Assembly: GCF_030717845.1 (NCBI RefSeq)
Contig: NZ_JAUZVZ010000004.1
Coordinates: 62,001-126,000 of the forward strand
Source: Alkalimonas collagenimarina
GTDB lineage: Bacteria; Pseudomonadota; Gammaproteobacteria; Enterobacterales; Alteromonadaceae
Length of the DNA: 64,000 nt
Direction: 5' to 3'
The notes under the pieces were generated by a model. It ran no database searches, was not told the origin of the DNA, and saw nothing but the letters and a program-made list of their open reading frames with translations. Positions 47,701-56,168 of the stretch are shown here, in pieces; within the stretch, counting starts at the first letter, position 1, and each line of letters begins with the position of its first letter. The translations under genes and the position numbers were made by a program.

Positions 47701-48174
47701 TGGAGCACCATGGCGTTCGCTATGCTAGGTGATAAGGAACGCGCATGGGAACTATTCGCCATGCTCAACCCGGTGAACCACGGTAGCACACCTGAAGCCA
47801 TAGAACGCTACAAGGTGGAGCCTTATGTCATGAGTGCGGATATCTATGGCGTGGCGCCGCACATCGGCCGCGGCGGCTGGACCTGGTACACCGGAGCTGC
47901 TGGTTGGATGTACCAACTGACAATCGAAACGCTGCTGGGGCTTCAATTAGATGGAAGTTTTTTGCGCATTTCTCCTTGTGTTCCGGCCGATTGGCCTGGC
48001 TACAAGGTACATTACCGCTATAGAGACACCCTCTATCATATCAATATCAGTTGTATCGGCAATCTAGCCAATCAGGTAACCCGTCTGACAGTCGACGGAA
48101 TAGAGTGTCCCGATGCTCGTATTCCGTTGATTGACAACCACAAGGATCACTATGTAGAGGTAGAGTTAAGTTAA
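44734..48174 (+). CDS. ndvB: Cyclic beta-1,2-glucan synthase, C-terminal part (frameshifted)
   Basis: The sequence continues in the next frame from 44734 (LNADLSHRSFSNLFVQTEILPE...) with no start signal; this segment fits the family directly after the last residues of the upstream frame. The 1,146 residues include a carbohydrate-binding supersandwich domain repeated twice and a GH94 phosphorylase domain with SGYYQSGGAYGFRDQLQDTMAL, VQHWWHPPGGQGVRTHFSDD, MGCGDWNDGMNLVG and RGGWTWYTGAAGWMYQ. In NdvB the GH94 part trims the chain and controls ring size. If not reading through, an internal ATG at 44857 could give a free GH94-type protein. Confidence 0.85.
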   Translation: MNADLSHRSFSNLFVQTEILPEQKAILCTRRPRTPGEQVPWMFHLLAAPDSVVVELSYETDRARFIGRGRTATNPVVLDSTDRPSTLSNTQGAVLDPCVAIRSVLTLSPDASIGLQIISGVADTREEAVALLEKYCDRHFVDRAFEMAWFQSQEVLRHLNVTEADAQIFGRLANSVIYGNAMRRAEPAIIVRNQLGQSGLWRFAISGDLPIVLLFIGDVGRIDLVKQVIKAHAYWRMKGLTADLVIVNEGFSGYRAVLQDLIMGLINAGSETQVVDKPGGIFVRRAEELSEDERVLLQTVARIVFSDITETLIEQVDRRVSTERVSDLLQPSRQADQEQVQKLAPRDLLFNNGLGGFTPDGREYVISLEPGQTTPAPWANVIASPHIGTVVSESGSAYTWVENAHEFRLTPWHNDPLSDSSGEALYIRDEETGAFWSPTPLPACGRSGYVCRHGFGYSKFEHCEAGITSELVTYVAMDAPVKFLVVKLRNQSQRARQLSLTGYWELVLGEWRHANLMHIVTEIDLHTGALFAHNAYGRECAGRVVFAQVSERERSISGNRTEFIGRNGSLANPAALRRKYLSGRTGAGFDPCASIQTRIQLDAGQEREIVFVFGASANADEARHLVKQYGGRAGARQALEAVHEHWNHTLGAVTVETPDPALNVLANGWLIYQTLSCRLWGRSGYYQSGGAYGFRDQLQDTMALIHATPWLAREQLIRHAGRQFLKGDVQHWWHPPGGQGVRTHFSDDYLWLPYATFRYVRSTGDTGVLDESVHFLEGRELRAEEEAYYDQPQRSAEADTLYQHCVRSLKHGLRFGAHHLPLMGCGDWNDGMNLVGKEGRGESVWLAWFLVENLEQFATLAQERNDAEFAGVCSAEATKLRRNIEAQAWDGAWYRRAFFDDGTPLGSSSNDECQIDSISQSWAIISKGGDTSRARQAMMAVDQRLVRRDKQIIQLLDPPFNKSKLEPGYIKGYIPGVRENGGQYTHAAIWSTMAFAMLGDKERAWELFAMLNPVNHGSTPEAIERYKVEPYVMSADIYGVAPHIGRGGWTWYTGAAGWMYQLTIETLLGLQLDGSFLRISPCVPADWPGYKVHYRYRDTLYHINISCIGNLANQVTRLTVDGIECPDARIPLIDNHKDHYVEVELS

Positions 48175-48303
48175 ATATCAACAGGAATCATTATTCGCTG
48201 ATTTGGACTGTCTGACTACTTGTCTGTAAAAAACTTATCAAGCAAACATGGCTTACCAAACAGATATCCCTTTAGCTTTTCGATAGACTAGCAGCTCAGA
48301 TTT

Positions 48304-48492
48304 TTATACGATTTCAATACAATCAATTGGGCACACCGCAATACAAGTGGGATTGTCATAAAAGCCCTCGCACTCGGTGCAAAGTTCGGCATCCACCTGA
48401 TAATGCTGAGCTCCCATAAAAATCGCCTGATTCGGGCATTCCGGCACGCACATGTCGCAATTGATGCAACTGACCTCTATCACCGCTGTCAT
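48304..48492 (-). CDS. yfhL: YfhL-family 4Fe-4S ferredoxin
   Basis: The 62-residue protein has two cluster motifs, CINCDMCVPECP and CTECEGFYDNPTCIAVCP, the second with the long insertion typical of YfhL-type ferredoxins. It carries two [4Fe-4S] clusters. The gene starts four bases after the trhP stop, so the two are co-transcribed; it may feed electrons to the U32 enzyme, though that is inference. Confidence 0.93.
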   Translation of the reverse strand: MTAVIEVSCINCDMCVPECPNQAIFMGAQHYQVDAELCTECEGFYDNPTCIAVCPIDCIEIV

Positions 48493-48495
48493 GGC

Positions 48496-49836
48496 TTAGC
48501 TCACTGCCTGATGTGGTGCATCAATTTCTGCCATCGGTAGCTGCTTCAACAGCATGGCGTATTGCAACGACTGATTGTGCGGTAGTTTCACTTTCAGCTG
48601 ATAACAAGCGCCTGGTGCCAACAGGATGTCGTGATTTTGCTTGTCACGTAGTGCTTCAAGTACAAAATGCTGGTTGCCTTGTGGGCTCATCAGCACCAGA
48701 TTATCACCAACGGCAAACTGGTTTTTTACCTCGACCAGAGCAAAGCCGTGTTCATCCTGTTCACCGATAAACTCGCCGACCAGCTGCTGCGCGCCGCTGC
48801 TGTGGCTGGTCTGGTAATTTTGCAACTCGTGCGGCACATGGCGGCGCAAAAAACCCTCGGTAAAACCACGATTGGCCATGCCATCCAGTTCGTGCAGTAA
48901 ATTTGGATCGAACGCTTTGCCCGCCATAGCATCGTCGATGGCTTTACGGTAGACCTGAGCGGTACGCGCCACATAATAAGGCGACTTGGTGCGGCCTTCA
49001 ATTTTCAGCGACTTAACGCCCATCTCGGTCAGGGCTTTGACATGCGCGACGGCACGTAAGTCTTTCGAGTTTAAAATGTAGCTGCCATGCTCGTCTTCTT
49101 CCATTGCCATCAGTTCCCCGGGGCGGCCCTGCTCTTCAATCAATACGGGTTCGCTAACAGGATGATGCTCTATTGGAGTAAACTGACCAACCGCATCTTC
49201 GGTCGCGTTATGTACCTGGTATTGCCAACGACAGGCATTGGTGCAGGTACCCTGATTCGGGTCGCGTTTATTGATGTAGCCGGATAACAGGCAGCGGCCA
49301 GAATAGGCCATGCATAAAGCACCATGCACAAAGACTTCCAGCTCCATCTCCGGCACCTGCTGCCGGATTTCAGCAATCTCTTCTACCGCCAGCTCACGCG
49401 ATAAAATCACCCGCTCCACGCCCTGCGCTTGCCAGAACTTCACCGCTGCCCAGTTCACGGTATTGGCCTGTACCGATAAATGCAGCGGCATGTGTGGAAA
49501 GTGCTGCTTTAGCAGGTAAATCACCCCAGGATCCGACACGATCAGTGCATCTGGTTCTAGCGCCACCACCGGCGCCATGTCTTCGACAAAACGTGTCAGC
49601 TTGCTGTTGTGCGGTGCGATATTAACCACTACATAGAATTTTTTGCCCAGCTGATGCGCTTCGGCTATGCCGGTGGCCAAAGTAGGTAAATCAAACTCGT
49701 TGTTACGCACCCGAAAACTAAACCGCGGCTGGCCGGCATACACAGCATCAGCACCGTAGGCAAAGGCCAGACGCATGGCTTTTAAACTACCGGCGGGTGA
49801 TAATAACTCAGGTACTGCAGCCATCTTAGGCTCCAT
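48496..49836 (-). CDS. trhP: U32-family tRNA hydroxylation protein TrhP (YegQ)
   Basis: The 446-residue protein matches E. coli YegQ/TrhP: PELLSPAGSLKAMRLAFAYGADAVYAGQ, KKFYVVVNIAPHNSKL, VFVHGALCMAYSGRCLLSGYINKRDPNQGTC and SLKIEGRTKSPYYVARTAQVYRKAIDDA. Four Cys (ALC, GRC, GTC, NAC) fit the Fe-S cluster site of the U32 family. TrhP is needed for prephenate-dependent hydroxylation of uridine 34 to ho5U in tRNAs. It is coupled with the ferredoxin gene. Confidence 0.93.
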   Translation of the reverse strand: MEPKMAAVPELLSPAGSLKAMRLAFAYGADAVYAGQPRFSFRVRNNEFDLPTLATGIAEAHQLGKKFYVVVNIAPHNSKLTRFVEDMAPVVALEPDALIVSDPGVIYLLKQHFPHMPLHLSVQANTVNWAAVKFWQAQGVERVILSRELAVEEIAEIRQQVPEMELEVFVHGALCMAYSGRCLLSGYINKRDPNQGTCTNACRWQYQVHNATEDAVGQFTPIEHHPVSEPVLIEEQGRPGELMAMEEDEHGSYILNSKDLRAVAHVKALTEMGVKSLKIEGRTKSPYYVARTAQVYRKAIDDAMAGKAFDPNLLHELDGMANRGFTEGFLRRHVPHELQNYQTSHSSGAQQLVGEFIGEQDEHGFALVEVKNQFAVGDNLVLMSPQGNQHFVLEALRDKQNHDILLAPGACYQLKVKLPHNQSLQYAMLLKQLPMAEIDAPHQAVS

Positions 49837-50013
49837 ATAACGATAATCGGAGCATGGTAACTGTCCTGCTTTGACAGGATTTGATCCAGCACAAAAAAAG
49901 CTGACTTAACGGTTCCCATACCCCAGTTGAGGTATCTCCCCCTCCATTGCAGGCGTTGCTAACCCAACAGTCGGTGCAGTGGTTGCGGTTGGTTTATCCT
50001 CAGATTAAGGCTG

Positions 50014-50086
50014 CGGCTTTGGATTAATTGCAGTTTACTATTTGTAAACCTTGCGCAATTACGGCACTGTAACTAATCCAAAGCCG
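50014..50086. promoter_or_regulatory. Nested inverted repeat upstream of higA
   Basis: CGGCTTTGGATTA (50014-50026) is perfectly repeated in inverse at 50074-50086; inside lie AATTGC/GCAATT (50026-50031 with 50055-50060) and GTTTAC/GTAAAC (50033-50038 with 50044-50049). The whole 73-base block can fold into a long imperfect hairpin ending seven bases before AAGGAG of the antitoxin. It may be an operator or an attenuator. Confidence 0.7.
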
Positions 50087-50103
50087 GAATTAAGGAGCAG
50101 GCT

Positions 50104-50523
50104 ATGTTAGATGTTCAGGCAATGAAGTCCTTATCGCAGCAAATCACTCAGGTTATGCCTTGGGTGCAAGGGATTAGTTCTGACCAGCAATACGATGAAC
50201 TGCTGGCATTAATGGATGAGCTGGTTGAAGACTACGATGCCAATCAGGTGCTGATTGAGTTGCTGTTTCCGGTGCTGCAAGAGTACGAAGAAACTGCAGA
50301 GCGGTTTAAGGCGTTTAATCATCGGATAGAGGAATTAGACCCAGGCATAGCCATGCTTCGGTTGCTGATAGATCAGCACGGCCTTACGCAAAGTGATTTT
50401 CAGCAGGAAATAGGCGGAAAATCGCTGGTATCGCAAATTCTCAGCGGCAAACGCTCACTAACGCTCGGCCATATCCGCGCGTTATCAAAGCGGTTTGGTG
50501 TTCCAGCGGCGATGTTTGTTTAA
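50104..50523 (+). CDS. higA: HigA-type antitoxin / XRE transcriptional regulator (orphan)
   Basis: The 139-residue protein has an acidic helical N-terminal part (DQQYDELLALMDELVEDYD) and a C-terminal helix-turn-helix (HGLTQSDFQQEIGGKSLVSQILSGKRSLTLGHIRALSKRFGV), the layout of HigA antitoxins, which bind their promoter and neutralise the HigB mRNA interferase. AAGGAG is five bases before the ATG. In the usual order higB comes first, but the 267 bases upstream contain no toxin gene, and none follows, so it is orphaned or acts as a plain regulator. Confidence 0.85.
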   Translation: MLDVQAMKSLSQQITQVMPWVQGISSDQQYDELLALMDELVEDYDANQVLIELLFPVLQEYEETAERFKAFNHRIEELDPGIAMLRLLIDQHGLTQSDFQQEIGGKSLVSQILSGKRSLTLGHIRALSKRFGVPAAMFV

Positions 50524-50754
50524 TAGCTTCGGCGCATATTTAAATGTAAATGGCGGTTATGAGTCCGCCCTAGAAGTTGAGCTTAATTTTTGTTCTGACC
50601 CAAAAATTCCGCCAAAAGTTTGGGCAGAAAATGGATTATCTGTTGCTTTAGCGGCTCAAGATCCTGCCAATACGACACCGTATTGCCAACTTATTCTCTG
50701 GCCGGTTCTTTCAAAGTGATCGCGCTTGTGGGTCTGGATCCGCCAGGTGGCAAA

Positions 50755-51357
50755 TTACTTCGCTGAGTTGCTGTTTTTAATGCCAGCAAATTCAGCAGCC
50801 GATTGCACACAGGCCGGATTGCCCTCCTCTAACATGGATTCAGCAAAAAACCACTCTTTAAACACCTGCCACTGATCCTGGATAGGGCTTTGACACTGGC
50901 CATTGGCCTGTTCGGTAAAGACCTCACTGGAGCAAAGCGGCGTATCTGCCAACACTCCTCGATAGGCATAAGCATACACCACCTGACACTGCGGGTTGAC
51001 ATAGGTAGTAAATACCACCAACCAGCCTTGCTGATATCGCACCAGACTAAAGCTGGGGATCTTTTGGGCTACAGCGGTTGCTATGATCTCTGGTGCTTCA
51101 GCCTGCTCCAGCAATACCAGTTCCCCATCCTGTCGCTGCCGGATTTGCAATCGCTCACCACGCCGCCAGGCAAAGCCATCATACTCGGTTGCATCAGCAG
51201 CATCCGTTAACGTGTTCAAGGCCCGCAGATCACGGCGAACTTCCTGTCGAATGGTGCGCTCAACCTGCTCTGATTCCGTCAGCGATTGCATCTTCTCGCA
51301 GGCGGTGAGTACCATAAAAGCGAGCAAGACCATCAGATATTTCAGTGCTATTTTCAT
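50755..51357 (-). CDS. Hypothetical lipoprotein
   Basis: The 200-residue protein starts with a lipoprotein signal peptide (LMVLLAFMVLTAC). The mature part has four Cys (PQC, PLC, GQC, PAC) that could form two disulfides, and a beta-rich middle (SLVRYQQGWLVVFTTYVN). I do not recognise it. Its ATG follows the stop codon of the upstream hydrolase gene with no gap, so it is translated from the same message. Confidence 0.72.
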   Translation of the reverse strand: MKIALKYLMVLLAFMVLTACEKMQSLTESEQVERTIRQEVRRDLRALNTLTDAADATEYDGFAWRRGERLQIRQRQDGELVLLEQAEAPEIIATAVAQKIPSFSLVRYQQGWLVVFTTYVNPQCQVVYAYAYRGVLADTPLCSSEVFTEQANGQCQSPIQDQWQVFKEWFFAESMLEEGNPACVQSAAEFAGIKNSNSAK

Positions 51358-52299
51358 TTACTCACTCTGCTGTTGCTGCAGTAACCAATTATAGACATCG
51401 TCGCCGGCATAAACCTGTCGCCATGCATCGTGTTCAGCCTGCTCCAGCATACTAAAGCGCACTTGGTTATGGCCAAGCTGGCGCAAAGTTTCAATGCCCG
51501 GATAAAAGTAGTTTTTATTAATAGCAGAGTCACGCCCAGCGGCAAATACCCACAGTGGGGTTTGCGCCTCGGCAATCGGCGGCATTAAATCCGGGTGGCC
51601 CCAACCGACGACAGGAGCGACAGCGGCGAATAACTGCGGGTGTTGACTGGCCATAAACCAACTACCAAAACCGCCATAGCTAATGCCGGTTAAATACACC
51701 CGGCTGGCATCGGTATTGTAATTTGTCTGCACGGTTTGCAGCATAGTCAGCACGTCCTGCTCAGCACGCTCCCAGCCGTCTGGCAACAATGGCGGTACCT
51801 GACTCATATCAGCAACCGGTTCAGCCGGTGCTATCGGTCGATTAGACTGAAACATCGCTGGGCGCGGTGGTACGTCAGCCGTTAAGCGCTTGGGAATATC
51901 AGCAGGCGAGCGGTTAGCGATATAGGAGAGTTCACCCATCTCAAACATATGCAGTTGCGGTACAACCATAATAAATGGCAAGTCACGCTTTTGCACCCAG
52001 GCCTCATACAGCGGGCCATGAATTAAGGTGTAATCCAGCTCATCAAGACCATTGCCGCGCTCACCATTGCCGTGCAAAAAAAGCAACACCGGCCATTTCT
52101 TAGCGCTATTTTGCTGATAGCCAGCCGGTAAATAAACGAAATACTGCCGCCAGGAATCGTCGATACTGCTTTGATAATCAAGCCGCAATAGCTGCGGTTT
52201 CGTGTCTGTCACTGATTGATTCATCATTGTGCTACTGCATCCTGCAACAAAAAGTATAACCGCTAAACACAGTGTCATTTGTTCACACATTTTATTCAT
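51358..52299 (-). CDS. Lipoprotein alpha/beta hydrolase (prolyl oligopeptidase/phospholipase-like)
   Basis: The start at 52299 (MNKMCEQMTLC) is preceded by GAGG; an upstream frame of 14 codons is possible. The signal peptide ends in lipobox VAGC. The 313-residue product has YLPAGYQQNSAKKWPVLLFLHGNGERG, the oxyanion region, the nucleophile in GISYGGFGSW and an acid in FAAGRDSAI and a His in QAEHDAW. It resembles secreted esterases related to PHB depolymerase. Substrate unknown. It is the second gene of a row with the membrane thioredoxin and a lipoprotein. Confidence 0.82.
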   Translation of the reverse strand: MNKMCEQMTLCLAVILFVAGCSSTMMNQSVTDTKPQLLRLDYQSSIDDSWRQYFVYLPAGYQQNSAKKWPVLLFLHGNGERGNGLDELDYTLIHGPLYEAWVQKRDLPFIMVVPQLHMFEMGELSYIANRSPADIPKRLTADVPPRPAMFQSNRPIAPAEPVADMSQVPPLLPDGWERAEQDVLTMLQTVQTNYNTDASRVYLTGISYGGFGSWFMASQHPQLFAAVAPVVGWGHPDLMPPIAEAQTPLWVFAAGRDSAINKNYFYPGIETLRQLGHNQVRFSMLEQAEHDAWRQVYAGDDVYNWLLQQQQSE

Positions 52300-52343
52300 T
52301 ACGGCCTCACTGGGTACAAGCCACACAAATTTTTGCACCATGA

Positions 52344-52856
52344 CTATCGAACTAGTGCTTCTAATTGGCTTTTGGTCAAAGAGCCGCTTTTTCTGAGGAC
52401 TTCCGTACCATTTTTAAAAACTACCACTGTCGGCAAGCCTTTTACTGCATATTGTTTGCTTAGTGTTGAGTTCAAAGACACATCGACTTTGACCACCGCC
52501 ACCTTGCCGGCATATGCATCCGCCAAATTTGTCACTGCTTTGTTCATTAACAAGCAAGGCCCACACCATTGCGCCCAAAAATCGACTAACACAGTAGCCT
52601 GCTCCGAGAGAACTTTTTGCAGCTCTTCATCTGTAGTTATGTCAATAGGGTCTCCAGCCATGAGCTCTTGTTTATTCAACCTTTTAGAAATAGCCGAGAA
52701 AGGCCACTTTGCAAGTGCGATAAAATTCGTCACCATCAAGGCTATAAACAGCACGAGCCAGCCCAATAGCTTAATCGGGAATAGGTAGGCCGGAGCATGC
52801 TCGATGTAGTTCTCTATACTATTGAGTATGGCTGTGATCTGATTTCCAATATTCAA
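52344..52856 (-). CDS. Membrane-anchored thioredoxin (TTG start)
   Basis: A TTG start at 52856 is preceded by AAAAGGAT at seven bases. The 170-residue protein has one transmembrane helix (about 28-49, LLGWLVLFIALMVTNFIALA) and a thioredoxin domain with active site WAQWCGPC and the cis-proline loop KGLPTVVVF. Orientation is uncertain; a cytoplasmic or periplasmic disulfide reductase are both possible. A perfect 16-base palindrome lies 106 bases upstream. Confidence 0.87.
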   Translation of the reverse strand: MNIGNQITAILNSIENYIEHAPAYLFPIKLLGWLVLFIALMVTNFIALAKWPFSAISKRLNKQELMAGDPIDITTDEELQKVLSEQATVLVDFWAQWCGPCLLMNKAVTNLADAYAGKVAVVKVDVSLNSTLSKQYAVKGLPTVVVFKNGTEVLRKSGSLTKSQLEALVR

Positions 52857-52961
52857 TTAGTAATCCTTTTAAGAGCTAAGAACCTATGCATGGTCCGTTT
52901 TGAATGCATATTTGTCAACGATCAGGCACAAAGCAAAGTGATCGAGTAAAACCGGTCAATC

Positions 52962-52977
52962 AGTGATTATAATCACT
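52962..52977. promoter_or_regulatory. Perfect palindrome AGTGATTATAATCACT
   Basis: A 16-base perfect palindrome lies between the esterase stop (52984) and the thioredoxin start (52856), both on the minus strand. It has the size of an operator for a dimeric regulator; TATAAT in its centre also looks like a -10 element. Confidence 0.5.
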
Positions 52978-52983
52978 CATTCG

Positions 52984-54198
52984 TTACCTTCGATCATCAT
53001 TCTTCTGGTTAAACGCCAAGCCTTGCTGCTGTAAAAAACGCTCGGTTATGCTTAAGCGAGCCTGATTGCCAAGGGAGTTGGCAGCCATCTGATTGTAGAT
53101 ATGGCTGGCAAACGGGATTCGAACCAGCTCCACATCTACCCCAGCCAACCGGGCATAATCGGCAAAACGATAAACCGACCAGGACGGAACCAACCCATCC
53201 TTCTCTGGAGCAAAGATAAGCGTAGTGGGTGCGTCAAAATTGAGATAGCTGTATGAGCTAACTGCAGCGACCCGTTCTGGAAACTGATAGGGATCGCCAC
53301 CCAGATAACCAGCTACTAAAGTGGTTGGTTCAAAGCCAGCAACCGGATAGCCATGCTGATAAATTGCCAAAGGATCCACTGCCGGGTACTGTACCACCAC
53401 TGCAGCAGGTTGCAACGCGGGTCCCGGACAGGCTGAAACCATGTCATCATGAGCCGTCTGATAAGCCAGATTTAGTGCCAAATTACCACCGGCAGAATCC
53501 CCCAGCATAGCTAGCCGACTAGGATCGCCGCCATATCGGCTGGCATTGGCTTGTACCCAGACCGCTGCACAATAGACATCCTGAGGCGCCAGCTGCCAAG
53601 TGGCTTGTTGTTCAGTCCACAACCGATAGCCCAGACTAAACACCAACCAACCCCGGTCCGCAAACCAGCGTAAATCACGATCCGTTTCCGTGATGCTGCC
53701 CGTTTTAAAACCGCCACCATGAATATAAACCAGCACCGGAGCCATCGCCTCGTGTTCAGGACGGTAGATGGCAATACGGGCGGTTTCACTGTCCTCTCCG
53801 GGCAGCTGAATCCATTTATCCGGCCCGTTGGCCTGCATAGACTGCAGCTGCAGAGTGGTCAAGATGCTTATTTTCCCACCGGCCTGTTCTACCGCTGTGA
53901 CAATACTGGCCGTAATGTAGCTGGTGCTAACCAAAGCCCCCAAAGAGACGCCAAGCAACGAGCCTGACAACCAGGTAAGTTTTTTCCTGCTGGCCACAGC
54001 GCCAAGTACTAAGCCAATAGCGGACAACAGCACCAAATGTGGGCCAAAGGTAGCCCAGACCACGGAGCTTAGCATGGCATGAGCGCTTTGCGACGGATCG
54101 CGAAAAGCGCCCAAACTCAGATAGAGAATGCCAGAAGCCAGCAGCAACAGGAGCAGTTGTATTAACAACCACACCCAGGATGTAAAGATTCTGTGCAT
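52984..54198 (-). CDS. Membrane-bound alpha/beta hydrolase (HSL/BD-FAE-like esterase)
   Basis: The 404-residue protein has three hydrophobic segments in the first 110 residues (LLIQLLLLLLASGILYLSLG, FGPHLVLLSAIGLVLGAVA, LLGVSLGALVSTSYITA) and then an esterase domain with oxyanion motif YIHGGGFKTGS, nucleophile GDSAGGNLAL, acid in FAPEKDGLVPS and His in IPFASHIYNQ. These are the marks of the hormone-sensitive-lipase-like family. The catalytic part probably faces the periplasm. A GGAG site precedes the ATG. Confidence 0.85.
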   Translation of the reverse strand: MHRIFTSWVWLLIQLLLLLLASGILYLSLGAFRDPSQSAHAMLSSVVWATFGPHLVLLSAIGLVLGAVASRKKLTWLSGSLLGVSLGALVSTSYITASIVTAVEQAGGKISILTTLQLQSMQANGPDKWIQLPGEDSETARIAIYRPEHEAMAPVLVYIHGGGFKTGSITETDRDLRWFADRGWLVFSLGYRLWTEQQATWQLAPQDVYCAAVWVQANASRYGGDPSRLAMLGDSAGGNLALNLAYQTAHDDMVSACPGPALQPAAVVVQYPAVDPLAIYQHGYPVAGFEPTTLVAGYLGGDPYQFPERVAAVSSYSYLNFDAPTTLIFAPEKDGLVPSWSVYRFADYARLAGVDVELVRIPFASHIYNQMAANSLGNQARLSITERFLQQQGLAFNQKNDDRR

Positions 54199-54288
54199 CC
54201 TCTACTCCTTTTCAGCCTTTTATACATTGGCAGCATAGTTATAAATAGGCAGCATCGTAAAGCAGGCGCTCTGAATGTGTTATCTGCT

Positions 54289-54756
54289 TTACTTACCAAG
54301 CCACTCAAATCTGGCTTTTCTGTCTATTTGATTGAATTGAGCCTGATCTATTTTCCCCTCAGACAAGTCATCTTCAGCTGCCGTGACTGTTTTTCGGTAG
54401 CTGTATTCAATCTCCGCAAGTACATAGCCTAACTGTCTTTCTGTCATGTGGCCTTTCTTATAATGCTCCATGGCTAATGCCTTATTCCACGGCTTACCCT
54501 CTGGTGGCTCTGGAAGAGAAAAGTCCTTTTCAAGGAGTGAGCTATCGCTTACAGAATACCCCATCGCGATCGACTCTTTTGCACATTGATAAAGCATATA
54601 ATCAATTGAGTCTTGTACTCCATAGAGGTGCCAATCGTATCCGGCAATACAACCACCCACTATTTTTCCATCCCGATCAATGATATCAATGCTCCGTTCA
54701 GCACACGCCGACAGCGCAATTAAAACCACTGCAATAACAAGAAACCTTACAGACAT
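54289..54756 (-). CDS. Hypothetical lipoprotein
   Basis: The 155-residue protein begins with a lipoprotein signal peptide (LVIAVVLIALSAC) and continues with IIDRDGKIVGGCIAGYDWHLYGVQDS, a short DGKxxGxC element seen in several bacterial lipoproteins. The C-terminal half is helical and charged (MTERQLGYVLAEIEYSYRKTVTAAEDD). I do not recognise the family. It is monocistronic. Confidence 0.72.
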   Translation of the reverse strand: MSVRFLVIAVVLIALSACAERSIDIIDRDGKIVGGCIAGYDWHLYGVQDSIDYMLYQCAKESIAMGYSVSDSSLLEKDFSLPEPPEGKPWNKALAMEHYKKGHMTERQLGYVLAEIEYSYRKTVTAAEDDLSEGKIDQAQFNQIDRKARFEWLGK

Positions 54757-54903
54757 ACTACAAACCTTTTAGAACATAACATAATATGAGTGACCCGATG
54801 CTATTGCTATACTCTCCGCAAGGTCGCACAATGCTGTTGTAACTCCAGTAAAGTGAACCCACTAACATTACCTCACTCAGCTCCACCATAAAAGGATAGG
54901 ATT

Positions 54904-55047
54904 ATGACTCTGCATATTACCCTGATTCCAGTACTCTCCATCATTGCCGGTATTTTAATACTGATCAAACCCAAGCTTTTAAACTATGTTGTGGCTATTT
55001 ATCTGATCGCTATAGGCGTCATTCAGATTTTGGGGCTGAAGTTATAG
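54904..55047 (+). CDS. DUF3096-type small membrane protein
   Basis: The 47-residue protein is almost entirely two hydrophobic helices (TLIPVLSIIAGILILI and YVVAIYLIAIGVIQILGL) joined by KPKLLN, the typical DUF3096 layout. AAAGGAT precedes the ATG. Function is unknown; it sits in the inner membrane. Confidence 0.82.
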   Translation: MTLHITLIPVLSIIAGILILIKPKLLNYVVAIYLIAIGVIQILGLKL

Positions 55048-55136
55048 TGAGGCGGCCCGGCTTAGGCGGAGAATGCCGACAACGCATGCAATACCACCAG
55101 AGCCGAAGAGTGGTACACCTGAAGCCAAGCAGATAC

Positions 55137-56168
55137 TTAACTGATTTCGAGCTCCCGGCGTACGATATCTGCCCCCGCCGTTAAAGCCTGAAGCTTACCG
55201 CGTGCTATCTGGCGCGGTAGCGGTGCCATGCCGCAGTTGGTGCATGGGTAGAGTTTGTCGGCATCGACAAACTGCAGGGCTTGGCGAAGCGTAGCTGCAA
55301 CCTCCTCCGGTGTTTCAATGCTATGGCTTGCCACGTCAATGGCGCCTACCATCACTTTTTTACCGCGAATAAGTTCCAGCAAGTCCATGGGAACATGGGA
55401 ATTGTGGCATTCCAGCGAGATGATATCGATGGCTGAGGTTTTTAGTTTAGGAAACACGGCTTCGTACTGGCGCCATTCGGATCCCAGGGTTTGTTTCCAG
55501 TCGGTATTGGCTTTTATGCCATAGCCATAGCAAATATGAACGGCGGTTTCGCATTGAAGGCCTGCTATCGCTTGCTCTAAAGCAGCAATGCCCCAGTCAT
55601 TGACCTCGTCAAAAAACACATTAAAAGCTGGTTCATCAAACTGAATAATATCCACCCCGGCCGCCACTAGTTCTTTGGCTTCTTGATTGAGAATTTTGGC
55701 AAACTCAAAGGCCAGTTTTTCGCGGCTTTTGTAATGGCCATCGTACAGGGTATCTATCATGGTCATTGGGCCTGGCAGCGCCCATTTGATCGGTTGTTTG
55801 GTTTGCTGGCGTAAAAAACGCGCATCGTCAACAAACACCGGCTTTTGCCGGCTGACCGCCCCCACCACTGTGGGCACGCTGGCTTCATAACGATTACGAA
55901 TACGGACCAGTTCACGTTTGGCAAAATCCACACCGTCCAGATGCTCAATAAAGGTGGTGACAAAGTGTTGGCGCGATTGCTCGCCGTCACTGACAATATC
56001 AAGGCCTGCCAGTTGCTGCTCTTGCAACGCCACACGCAGCGCGTCTTGTTTACCATCGGTTAATTCCTGGCCCTGCAATTTCCAGGGAGACCAAAGTGTT
56101 TCAGGCTGAGCCAGCCAGGATGGCTTGGGTAAACTGCCAGCGGTTGAAGTGGGGAGTAATTTATTCAT
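55137..56168 (-). CDS. mesD: MesD-type core methionine synthase (MetE C-terminal domain only)
   Basis: The 343-residue protein corresponds to the catalytic barrel of cobalamin-independent methionine synthase without the N-terminal folate-binding domain. Candidate zinc and homocysteine site residues are in HICYGYG, SLECHNSHV and YPCTNCGMAPLPR. It follows a DUF1852 gene with no gap, the arrangement of the MesX/MesD system, in which MesD makes methionine from homocysteine with help from MesX and in the presence of oxygen (published work on folate-independent methionine synthases, from memory). The methyl donor is not known to me. Confidence 0.9.
   Translation of the reverse strand: MNKLLPTSTAGSLPKPSWLAQPETLWSPWKLQGQELTDGKQDALRVALQEQQLAGLDIVSDGEQSRQHFVTTFIEHLDGVDFAKRELVRIRNRYEASVPTVVGAVSRQKPVFVDDARFLRQQTKQPIKWALPGPMTMIDTLYDGHYKSREKLAFEFAKILNQEAKELVAAGVDIIQFDEPAFNVFFDEVNDWGIAALEQAIAGLQCETAVHICYGYGIKANTDWKQTLGSEWRQYEAVFPKLKTSAIDIISLECHNSHVPMDLLELIRGKKVMVGAIDVASHSIETPEEVAATLRQALQFVDADKLYPCTNCGMAPLPRQIARGKLQALTAGADIVRRELEIS

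Noticed and set aside
50495..50719. A 74-codon ORF overlapping the end of higA
   Set aside because: It starts inside the antitoxin helix-turn-helix region, has no ribosome site and no recognisable features; it is unlikely to be a HigB toxin.
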